From: Desulfobacterales bacterium
Lineage (GTDB): Bacteria; Desulfobacterota; Desulfobacteria; Desulfobacterales; DAOWNP01
Direction: 5' to 3'
Length of the DNA: 5,446 nt
NCBI GenBank assembly: GCA_030149595.1
Contig: JASFBI010000155.1
Span: forward strand, 1 to 5,446
In this document: piece by piece, positions 1 through 5,365 of the stretch
How positions within the stretch are numbered: the first letter of the stretch is position 1
Layout: each line of letters starts with the position of its first letter
Notes under the pieces: model-generated
Told to the model about the DNA's origin: nothing
What the model saw: only the letters and a program-made list of their open reading frames with translations
Database searches by the model: none
Position numbers and translations under genes: made by a program

Positions 1-524
1 CTGACGGAACAGTAGAAGTTATTTTAGAAATGACTCTAAAAGGTGAATTTACGCGTATTATTCTGTCAAGGGAGATAGAGCAGGCTGTGCCTGCAAGACC
101 TTATGTAGCTCCTCCTCCTGCTGAAAAACCAACGCAGGATTATAGCAAAATACCCCCGCCTGCCGAATTAAAATCTCTTTCAAAAATATATACAGGCCTT
201 ATTGTAAATACTAAAGGTTTAAATACAAGACCTGCCATGTCTCCTAAGATTGTTGATGAAGACGGTAAGGAAGTTTATGGTTCAGCTTATGTAAGCCGTG
301 AGTTTGCTGTTCAGCAGGGCATGAGCGGTTATGCAAAAGATATTGCATCAGCAGAAAAAAATACCAGAGTAACAGATAATCCTTTTATTGTAAAAGGATT
401 AAAAACATCAGGACCCGGCAGCTCAGATATAGTAATCAGCAATGCAGATGCATCTGTTTTAAGAACTGTCTCAGAGAATCTCTCTTTTTTAAAAAAATGC
501 AGGGTAATGATAGTTGTAGATTAA
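1..524 (+). CDS. LPP20-like envelope protein, C-terminal part (5' end outside window)
   Basis: The reading frame is already open at base 3 and runs 173 codons to a TAA at 522-524, so the true start lies upstream; the ATG at 30 is an internal methionine. The visible part opens with DGTVEVILEMTLKGEF, a beta-strand segment I recognise from LPP20/FlgT-N-like exported proteins. A proline-rich linker follows (about residues 30-55, with APPPAEKP and IPPPAE). The C-terminal domain contains YTGLIVNTKGL, RPAMSPKI, DEDGKEVYGSAYVSRE and SDIVISNADA, and ends in KKCRVMIVVD. This combination recalls proteins I associate with Desulfobacteraceae annotated as LPP20 lipoproteins. The family's function is poorly defined, and an envelope location is inferred because the signal peptide is not visible. 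The next gene follows after 51 nt on the same strand, which suggests co-transcription. Family assignment is from memory of the motif pattern. Confidence 0.75.
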   Translation, partial: DGTVEVILEMTLKGEFTRIILSREIEQAVPARPYVAPPPAEKPTQDYSKIPPPAELKSLSKIYTGLIVNTKGLNTRPAMSPKIVDEDGKEVYGSAYVSREFAVQQGMSGYAKDIASAEKNTRVTDNPFIVKGLKTSGPGSSDIVISNADASVLRTVSENLSFLKKCRVMIVVD

Positions 525-563
525 ATCTGACTCATATACAAATCCTATATCCTTATTTTTTAT

Positions 564-571
564 AAAGGAGG
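564..571 (+). promoter_or_regulatory. Ribosome binding site of the TPR/SLH lipoprotein gene
   Basis: AAAGGAGG is a near-perfect Shine-Dalgarno sequence ending 4 nt before the ATG at 576. It fixes the start of the lipoprotein gene and implies efficient translation. Confidence 0.85.
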
Positions 572-575
572 AACA

Positions 576-1739
576 ATGCTACATAAAATTTTTTTACTAC
601 CAATTATTTTTTGTATGTTTTTTATTCTGGCATGTGCACCAAAAGCAAGACCGCCTGAAGCTGTCCTTGATACTCCGGAACATCATGTATCAAGTGGTAA
701 TAAATTCCTTGATGAAAAAAAAACAGACGAAGCTTTAAGAGAATTTAATCTTGCTAAAAGTCTTGATCCAGAATTTTCACCTGCATATGCAGGTATAGCA
801 CTTGTTTATGCCTATAAAGATGATTTTAAAAAAAGCCTTGATACCATTGATGATGCTGCAGATTATGCTGAAACAGATGAACATAAGCTATGTACAAATA
901 TTGCCAAGATCCGTATCTATACCATAGGCAATACAAAAATATCTAATAAATGGCTCAAATCAGCGAAAAAAGCTTACAAAAAAGCTATAAATATTAACAC
1001 TGAAAGCAGTGCTGCCCATTATTTTATGGCAATCGCATATAAAACAGAATATAAATTTGGAGATTCTGCACATTTATTAAGAAAAGTTTTAGATTTGCAA
1101 AAAGATTATGTTGAAGAGGCCAATATAGAGTATGAAGTTATTCAAAAAATAGAAAGAGCAATGCCTGGTACAAAAGTGGGAAAAATTATAGCTCTCCTTG
1201 ATAAAATAACCAGAGCTGATGTTTCTGCTCTTTTTATTGAAGAACTTGAAATAGACCGCCTTTTTAAAAGAAAAACTCCAAAAATATTTGACGCATCATA
1301 CAAAAATCCTGAAAAAAAATTTAATACAGGTCAGTATATAAAAACCCCTCCTGCAACAGATATAGAAAATCATGTTCTTAAAACAGACATAAATGCTGTA
1401 ATTAAAATAGGAATCAAAGGTTTGCAGCCAGGACCTGATCATACTTTTCAACCATATGCCCATATAACCAGGGCTGAATTTGCCATGATGGTAGAAGATA
1501 TTCTAATAAAAATAACTAACAATACAAAACTTGCCACAAAATTTATTGGGAGTACATCTCCTTTTCCTGATCTTCGAAGCAGTCTCTCTTATTATAATGC
1601 TGCAATGGTTTGCTCAACACGAGGAATAATGAAAGCACAGGATTTATCAACAGGTGAGTTTAAACCAATGGGAAATGTTTCAGGGGCAGATGCTCTGTTA
1701 AGCTTAAGAGAACTTAAAATCCAGCTTAATAAAAATTAA
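576..1739 (+). CDS. Lipoprotein with TPR repeats and C-terminal S-layer-homology (SLH) repeats
   Basis: 387 residues. The N-terminus is a hydrophobic signal with a lipobox-like ILAC; Cys20 would be the lipidated residue, so the protein is probably membrane-anchored outside the cytoplasm. Residues about 37-100 and 126-180 read as TPR-type helical repeats (GNKFLDEKKTDEALREFNLA, then DPEFSPAYAGIALVYAY, then KKAYKKAININTESSAAHYF), usually protein-protein docking surfaces. The C-terminal part has SLH-like repeats: a fragment with ITRADVSALF (211-220), a recognisable copy at about 262-310 (IKIGIKGLQPGPDHTF, then ITRAEFAMM), and a degenerate copy at about 328-380 (FPDL, then NAAMVCSTRGIM and FKPMGNVSGADALL). 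SLH repeats generally attach proteins to cell-wall polymers or support surface layers. The exact role here is unknown; a scaffold in an envelope complex with its neighbours is inference. The start is set by an excellent ribosome site, and the gene ends in front of a strong hairpin. Confidence 0.85.
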   Translation: MLHKIFLLPIIFCMFFILACAPKARPPEAVLDTPEHHVSSGNKFLDEKKTDEALREFNLAKSLDPEFSPAYAGIALVYAYKDDFKKSLDTIDDAADYAETDEHKLCTNIAKIRIYTIGNTKISNKWLKSAKKAYKKAININTESSAAHYFMAIAYKTEYKFGDSAHLLRKVLDLQKDYVEEANIEYEVIQKIERAMPGTKVGKIIALLDKITRADVSALFIEELEIDRLFKRKTPKIFDASYKNPEKKFNTGQYIKTPPATDIENHVLKTDINAVIKIGIKGLQPGPDHTFQPYAHITRAEFAMMVEDILIKITNNTKLATKFIGSTSPFPDLRSSLSYYNAAMVCSTRGIMKAQDLSTGEFKPMGNVSGADALLSLRELKIQLNKN

Positions 1740-1770
1740 TACATAAAAGCCAGTACTAATAATCATAAAC

Positions 1771-1809
1771 AAAACCGCAGGGAGCTTATCTCAAGCTCCT
1801 TGCGGTTTT
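1771..1809 (+). terminator. Strong hairpin, probable intrinsic terminator or attenuator between the lipoprotein and FecR genes
   Basis: Arms 1771-1787 and 1793-1809 pair over 17 bp with one G-U pair around a 5-nt loop (ATCTC). The core is GC-rich (CCGCAGGGAGC) and the 3' arm ends in GGTTTT, followed by GTCTGG, so the U-tract is short. The 5' arm begins AAAACC, so the reverse strand also ends in a short T-tract. It lies 31 nt after the lipoprotein stop and 4 nt before the Shine-Dalgarno of the next gene, so it can act as a terminator with partial read-through, an attenuator, or an mRNA-stabilising processing site. Confidence 0.75.
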
Positions 1810-1825
1810 GTCTGGAGTAAATTTT

Positions 1826-2446
1826 ATGAAAAACAAAAAAAAAATTCTTATATTCTTTTTCCTCTTTTTTTTCTCAGTCCAGAGTTATTTATATGCCAAT
1901 ATTTTAAAAAATGAAAATAAAAATGCTAAAGCTACAGTTTCATACCTATCAGGCAGTGCAATATTTATAAAACAAAAAGGAACAGCAGTTAAAAAAACAA
2001 AAAATCTTAAAAAGGGAGGCTTTTTATTTGCCGGAGATAGGATAAAAACAGGTAAAAATTCAAAAATAGAGATTTTACTTCCTGATAAAAGTTACATTCG
2101 GCTTGCTGAACAGACAATATTTGAAATGAAATCTGTATATTTTAATGAAACATCCAATATGAGAGATATCAGTTTAACTCTTGTTATGGGTAGAGCATGG
2201 GCAAAGGTTTCTACTTTGTTTGATTTTAAAGGCCGATTTGAAATAAACACAAAAACAGCAGTGGCTGGTGTAAGGGGAACTACATATAGAATAAATGCTT
2301 ACAAAGATACCTCAGCCATTGTTAAAGTATATAAAGGAGAGGTTGAGGTTAAAGGGAAAAAAAGCAGCATAAACAACAAAAAAGCAGATTCCCCTTCAAA
2401 AGTTTCAGGTCCATATAAAGTTTCCGGACCATACAAAATAGAATGA
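1826..2446 (+). CDS. Secreted FecR-domain protein, ended early by an in-frame TGA
   Basis: 206 residues. The start at ATG 1826 is chosen because GGAG (1814-1817) sits 8 nt upstream; a TTG at 1808 lies inside the upstream hairpin and is unlikely. The N-terminus is a classic signal peptide: KNKKK, then a Phe/Leu/Ile-rich core, with probable cleavage after LYA at residue 24, so the product is periplasmic or surface-bound. The FecR domain spans about residues 38-176: LSGSAIF, LFAGDRIKTGKNSKIEILLP, then TAVAGVRGTTYRI (144-156) and VYKGEVEV (168-175). FecR domains are best known from iron-dicitrate signalling, but stand-alone exported FecR proteins like this one are common and usually of unknown function. 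There is no sigma factor or TonB receptor beside it, so an iron-signalling role is not supported. The C-terminus carries two VSGPYK repeats. The frame continues after the TGA to 2602 with conserved-looking protein, so the gene is either freshly truncated, mis-sequenced or recoded. Confidence 0.85.
   Translation: MKNKKKILIFFFLFFFSVQSYLYANILKNENKNAKATVSYLSGSAIFIKQKGTAVKKTKNLKKGGFLFAGDRIKTGKNSKIEILLPDKSYIRLAEQTIFEMKSVYFNETSNMRDISLTLVMGRAWAKVSTLFDFKGRFEINTKTAVAGVRGTTYRINAYKDTSAIVKVYKGEVEVKGKKSSINNKKADSPSKVSGPYKVSGPYKIE
2402..2437 (+). repeat. Two tandem 18-nt repeats coding VSGPYK-VSGPYK
   Basis: Copies at 2402-2419 and 2420-2437 encode the same hexapeptide with several silent differences (GGT versus GGA, CCA in both, TAT versus TAC). 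Protein-level conservation with synonymous divergence indicates the segment evolved as coding sequence. A third, degenerate unit follows: ATA GAA TGA CCA, in which the TGA replaces the glycine codon. Confidence 0.75.
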
Positions 2447-2602
2447 CCAAAATCAGTCTCTTTAAGTGAATGGGTTCACATCTTCAAATCATTCCAAGAA
2501 ATTATCATAAGTGCTGACGGGTCAGTTACAAAACCCTTTAGATTTTCAACAGCATCTGATACAAATCAGTGGGTTAAATGGAACAGCCTAAGAGATAAGT
2601 AG
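2447..2602 (+). pseudogene. In-frame C-terminal remainder of the FecR-domain gene, downstream of the TGA
   Basis: Directly after the TGA (2444-2446) the same frame stays open for 51 codons to TAG at 2600-2602. It begins PKSVSLSEWVHIFKSFQEI, continues with ISADGSVTKPFRF, and ends NQWVKWNSLRDK. The tryptophan-rich pattern (EWV, then DGS.TKPF, then WVKWN..RDK) resembles the C-terminal end I recall on FecR-domain proteins of Desulfobacteraceae, where it follows a GP-rich hinge without interruption. No start codon with a ribosome site is seen here, so it is not an independent gene. Replacing TGA by GGA would restore a 258-residue protein in which the hinge reads VSGPYK-VSGPYK-IEGPKS. The hairpin and T-run at 2604-2623 come 1 nt after this stop, which marks 2602 as the ancestral gene end. 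Loss by point mutation, sequence error or UGA recoding cannot be told apart here. Confidence 0.75.
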
Positions 2603-2603
2603 T

Positions 2604-2623
2604 GACAGACAGGCTGTCTTTTT
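2604..2623 (+). terminator. Small hairpin with T5, probable terminator of the FecR gene
   Basis: GACAG (2604-2608) pairs with CTGTC (2614-2618) around ACAGG, followed by TTTTT (2619-2623). The stem is only 5 bp, so this is a modest terminator, but its position 1 nt after the TAG at 2600-2602 fits the full-length form of the FecR gene. Confidence 0.45.
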
Positions 2624-2633
2624 AGCAGGTCTC

Positions 2634-2704
2634 TGTGTCAGGGATAAATTTTAACAAAAAAATACACTAGCGTATTTTGAATATTAAAATTTATCCCTGA
2701 CACA
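2634..2704. repeat. Perfect 21-bp inverted repeat with nested hairpin, between convergent genes
   Basis: The left arm 2634-2654 (starting TGTGTCAGGGATAAA) and right arm 2684-2704 (ending TTTATCCCTGACACA) are exact reverse complements over 21 bp. The 29-nt spacer contains a second hairpin, AAAATAC (2659-2665) and GTATTTT (2672-2678) around ACTAGC. On the minus strand this inner hairpin runs into seven Ts, so it could terminate metK transcription, whose stop lies just beyond at 2725. Neither strand has a T-run after the outer arms, so the outer repeat is not a standard terminator. Perfect pairing over an AT-rich stretch suggests a recent or selected palindromic element (REP- or MITE-like). No transposase gene is present. 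Confidence 0.75.
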
Positions 2705-2724
2705 AAAATTATGGAAAGATATAT

Positions 2725-3894
2725 CTAAATACCTGCAACCTTTTTTATTATATCAACCTTATTAGTTTTTTCCCATGTAAAATTAGCACCATTTCTTCCA
2801 AAATGTCCATAGGCTGAAGTGGGACCGTAAATCGGTTTTAAAAGATCAAGATACTGAATTATTGCAGCAGGCCTTAAATCAAAAACTTCACTTATTATCT
2901 CCCTTCCCTGTGACTCTGAAATAATACCTGTACCCATAAAATCCACCATAACAGAAACCGGCTTTGCAACTCCTATGGCATATGCAATCTGAACCTCACA
3001 TTTTTTTGCAACTCCTGCAGCTACCATGTTTTTTGCAATATGCCTTCCCATGTATGAAGCACTTCTGTCAACTTTGGAAGGATCCTTGCCTGAAAAGCAG
3101 CCTCCCCCATGACTTCCCTGGCCTCCATAGGTATCAACAATAATCTTACGACCTGTAAGCCCACAATCTCCCATTGGGCCGCCTATTACAAATTTACCTG
3201 TGGGATTGATAAAAAATTTTGTTTTTTCATCAGTCATATCTTCCGGAAGAACAGTTTTAATAACATTTTCTATAACAGCCTCTTTAAGATCTTTATAGGA
3301 AACATCCGGAGTATGCTGAGTGGAAATAACTACTGCATCTATTCTTTTTGGAATTTGATTTTCATACTCCACAGTTACCTGGGATTTTCCATCGGGCCGT
3401 AAAAAATTTAAAATTTTCTCTTTTCTAACCTGAGCAAGACGTTTGGTAAGTTTATGAGCGTATGTAATAGGCATAGGCATAAGCTCAGGTGTTTCATCTG
3501 TCGCAAACCCAAACATCAACCCCTGGTCCCCTGCACCCTGCTCTTTAAACAACCCATCTTGTTCATTAACACCTTGTGCTATATCTGGAGACTGATGACC
3601 AATACTTGTAAGAACTGAACAGGTTTTCCAGTCAAAACCCATATCAGAAGAATCGTAACCTATCTTACAGATAGTATCTCTTGCTATCTGGGGCATATCC
3701 ACATAACAGTCTGTAGTTATTTCACCTGCTATAAATACTAATCCTGTTGTTACAAGAGTTTCACAGGCAACTCTGCATTTTTTATCCTGGGTAATTATAG
3801 CATCTAATATAGCATCTGAAACAGCATCGGCAACCTTATCAGGATGACCTTCAGTAACAGACTCAGAAGTGAACAGATATTTTTCTTTATTCAT
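2725..3894 (-). CDS. metK: S-adenosylmethionine synthetase (methionine adenosyltransferase)
   Basis: 389 residues, the usual length for bacterial MetK. It is the cytoplasmic enzyme that makes S-adenosylmethionine from methionine and ATP, releasing phosphate and diphosphate. Signature elements are intact: [14 protein letters not shown] near the N-terminus (His17, Asp19 and Lys20 of the ATP/Mg site), [15 protein letters not shown] (about 120-134), [18 protein letters not shown] followed by CFSGKD (about 248-271; Cys266 where Ala is more common), then [16 protein letters not shown]. The start is supported by an AAGGAG ribosome site 7 nt upstream. It is transcribed on the same strand as panC, 287 nt further downstream, and converges on the FecR gene. 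I see no SAM riboswitch in its leader. There are no signs of damage. Confidence 0.98.
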   Translation of the reverse strand: MNKEKYLFTSESVTEGHPDKVADAVSDAILDAIITQDKKCRVACETLVTTGLVFIAGEITTDCYVDMPQIARDTICKIGYDSSDMGFDWKTCSVLTSIGHQSPDIAQGVNEQDGLFKEQGAGDQGLMFGFATDETPELMPMPITYAHKLTKRLAQVRKEKILNFLRPDGKSQVTVEYENQIPKRIDAVVISTQHTPDVSYKDLKEAVIENVIKTVLPEDMTDEKTKFFINPTGKFVIGGPMGDCGLTGRKIIVDTYGGQGSHGGGCFSGKDPSKVDRSASYMGRHIAKNMVAAGVAKKCEVQIAYAIGVAKPVSVMVDFMGTGIISESQGREIISEVFDLRPAAIIQYLDLLKPIYGPTSAYGHFGRNGANFTWEKTNKVDIIKKVAGI

Positions 3895-3901
3895 GTTAAG
3901 A

Positions 3902-3907
3902 CTCCTT
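3902..3907 (-). promoter_or_regulatory. Ribosome binding site of metK
   Basis: On the minus strand AAGGAG lies 7 nt before the ATG at 3894, which confirms the MetK start at [12 protein letters not shown]. Confidence 0.85.
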
Positions 3908-3965
3908 GATTTAAAAACAAAATAATTTAATATATAAACTTTAGTTCAGGAGGTTCGATTCAACA

Positions 3966-4105
3966 GGCTGTTACAAAACACTAATTTATTCAAATTTCTG
4001 CGTTGAAAAATTAAATTGGTCATCTTCAATACAACAGGGCAACCTGTTGTCAGAACAAATTTCCGCATAGCAGACTGTAAATTATTTTCAAAACCACTAA
4101 CAGCC
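3966..4105. repeat. Degenerate long palindromic element between panC and metK
   Basis: The ends are inverted copies of an 8-mer: GGCTGTTA at 3966-3973 and TAACAGCC at 4098-4105. Near the centre is a perfect 8-bp hairpin, ACAACAGG (4031-4038), loop GCAA, CCTGTTGT (4043-4050). Between ends and centre the two arms show only patchy similarity. The whole looks like a decayed palindromic repeat or MITE-like insertion. Related short words recur as direct copies (CAAATTTCTGCGT at 3991-4003, CAAATTTCCGCAT at 4056-4068). No convincing coding content is seen. The element lies in the probable metK leader. Confidence 0.4.
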
Positions 4106-4115
4106 ATTAGGCCGA

Positions 4116-4145
4116 TCTATATTTTTCGTCCAGATTTGCCCTCAA
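4116..4145 (-). promoter_or_regulatory. Weak candidate promoter for metK
   Basis: On the minus strand TTGAGG (4145-4140) and TATAGA (4121-4116) are 18 nt apart, each matching the sigma-70 consensus at 4 of 6 positions. If real, it gives metK its own transcript with a leader of roughly 215 nt that spans the palindromic element. In such AT-rich DNA the match could be chance. Confidence 0.2.
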
Positions 4146-4181
4146 AAAATCATGAAAGAGGCGTATTCGTTTTACCTTCTT

Positions 4182-5042
4182 TCATATATAATTTAGATCA
4201 GGAGTTAAAACCATATTATCTATCAGCCTTGTTGTTTTAACCTTAACTGCCAAAGCCATTACAACAGACTCTTCTATGATATCAACATCCTCTAAAGTAT
4301 AAGGATCACAAATAGAAATATAATCTATTTGGGTATCTTTATACTTTTTTATATCCATACTAACAGAATTAATAATTTTAGAAGCATTTTTCTCTCCTTT
4401 TTTTACAATATCCCTTGCCTTTACAAGAGCATTATAAAGACTAAGAGCTGCGGGTCGCTGCTCTTTTGTCAGGTATGCATTCCTTGAACTCATTGCCAGT
4501 CCATCTTCTTCTCTTAACGTTGGACTTCCTATAATTTTTATATCAAAATCCAGATCTTTTACCATCTGTCTGATAACAGCAAGCTGCTGATAATCTTTTT
4601 CTCCAAACACTGCATAATGAGGCTTTACTATGTTAAAAAGCTTAGTTACAACTGTTGCAACTCCTTTAAAAAAGCCAGGTCGGCAAAGTCCGCAAAGATG
4701 ATTGGGTAAATCATTAACATCAACATATGTCTGGTAATTTTTTTGATACAAGCTCTCTTTATCCGGGGTAAAAACTATATCCACACATTGTTTTTCAGCA
4801 AGCTCAAGATCCCTTGCAATATTTTTCGGATATGAATCAAAATCCTCATTAGGTCCAAATTGAGCAGGATTAACAAAGATACTCAGTACAAGTATATCCC
4901 CTGCTTTCTTCCCTTTTTCAATAAGTGAAAGATGACCTTTATGCAAAAAACCCATGGTTGGAACAAAGGCTATGGTTTTACCAAAGCTACGAATTTCATC
5001 AGCCCGAAGCTGCATATCTTTAACATTATCTATAATTTCCAT
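4182..5042 (-). CDS. panC: Pantothenate synthetase (pantoate--beta-alanine ligase)
   Basis: 286 residues, normal for the family. The enzyme joins pantoate and beta-alanine using ATP, through a pantoyl-adenylate, to give pantothenate, the precursor of coenzyme A; it acts in the cytoplasm. Motifs in order: FVPTMGFLHKGHLSLI (about 26-41, the HIGH-like nucleotide site with His34 and His37), FVNPAQFGPNEDFDSYP (56-72, pantoate site), LCGLCRPGFFKGVATVV (116-132), FGEKDYQQL (146-154), and REEDGLAMSSRNAYL (177-191, the KMSKS-equivalent). Phe124 stands where RPGHF with His is usual. The start at 5042 gives the typical spacing of about 27 residues to the VPTMG motif, but no clear Shine-Dalgarno precedes it. 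No panB or panD is visible nearby; metK is next on the same strand. Confidence 0.97.
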   Translation of the reverse strand: MEIIDNVKDMQLRADEIRSFGKTIAFVPTMGFLHKGHLSLIEKGKKAGDILVLSIFVNPAQFGPNEDFDSYPKNIARDLELAEKQCVDIVFTPDKESLYQKNYQTYVDVNDLPNHLCGLCRPGFFKGVATVVTKLFNIVKPHYAVFGEKDYQQLAVIRQMVKDLDFDIKIIGSPTLREEDGLAMSSRNAYLTKEQRPAALSLYNALVKARDIVKKGEKNASKIINSVSMDIKKYKDTQIDYISICDPYTLEDVDIIEESVVMALAVKVKTTRLIDNMVLTPDLNYI

Positions 5043-5109
5043 ATGATCACAAATAATATAAGGAGTTTTGTTAATAAAAAATATTAAAATCTTTTTTCTT
5101 ATGCTCCAA

Positions 5110-5137
5110 ATATTAAGTATAAATACTAAAATGTCAA
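5110..5137 (-). promoter_or_regulatory. Candidate sigma-70 promoter for panC with an embedded palindrome
   Basis: On the minus strand a perfect TTGACA (5137-5132) is followed after 16 nt by TAATAT (5115-5110). Transcription would start near 5103, giving a leader of about 60 nt. The spacer contains the palindrome AGTAT-AA-ATACT (5116-5127), a possible repressor site. This is pattern-based only. Confidence 0.45.
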
Positions 5138-5293
5138 TACTTGTAATATAGATTTAAGAACAACTACATCAAAAAATTCAGATTAAGGCACTACTTAATA
5201 AATCTACCAAAATTCATACTTTTAAAAAATCTCAAACATATCACTGTTTGTATTATTCTGTATTTTAAAAATTTTACCTTGCGTTATAAATTA

Positions 5294-5320
5294 TTGAACT
5301 ATATATATTTAAGATATAAT
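5294..5320 (+). promoter_or_regulatory. Candidate promoter for the radical SAM gene
   Basis: A perfect TATAAT (5315-5320) is preceded by TTGAAC (5294-5299) with a short 15-nt spacer. It would give a leader of about 40 nt. A second candidate is TTGATA (5331-5336), 16 nt, then TAATAT (5353-5358), which would start almost exactly at the ATG at 5366. In DNA this AT-rich, -10-like boxes arise easily. Confidence 0.3.
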
Positions 5321-5365
5321 ATTTAATTTCTTGATAAATTTACTTTACTTTTTAATATTTATACT

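Larger units (their letters stand above)
5043..5365. other. AT-rich divergent intergenic region
   Basis: This 323-nt stretch separates the divergently transcribed panC and radical SAM genes. I see no protein-coding frame with family resemblance and no tRNA. It holds candidate promoters for both sides and a small hairpin, CAAACA (5233-5238) and TGTTTG (5245-5250) around TATCAC, which could be an operator or chance. Confidence 0.6.

Noticed and set aside
1808..1825. Upstream TTG start for the FecR gene
   Set aside because: The TTG lies at the end of the terminator-like hairpin and has no ribosome site, whereas ATG 1826 has GGAG 8 nt upstream followed directly by a normal signal peptide.
2634..2704. 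CRISPR-like or tandem repeat array
   Set aside because: There is only one inverted pair and no series of direct repeats with unique spacers.
3109..3402. Plus-strand open frame of 97 codons
   Set aside because: It lies antisense inside metK, whose motifs are unmistakable, and the translation resembles no family; it is a shadow of the real gene.
3895..4181. SAM riboswitch in the metK leader
   Set aside because: The conserved core of SAM-I type riboswitches was not found on the minus strand, nor a terminator just before metK; the visible structure is a decayed palindrome instead.
4016..4240. Plus-strand open frame of 74 codons
   Set aside because: It overlaps the antisense 3' end of panC and the palindromic element, has no ribosome site, and its translation shows no recognisable domain.
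5060..5065. AAGGAG as a ribosome site near panC
   Set aside because: The motif is on the plus strand and no plausible plus-strand start follows; panC is read from the minus strand, where this reads CTCCTT.
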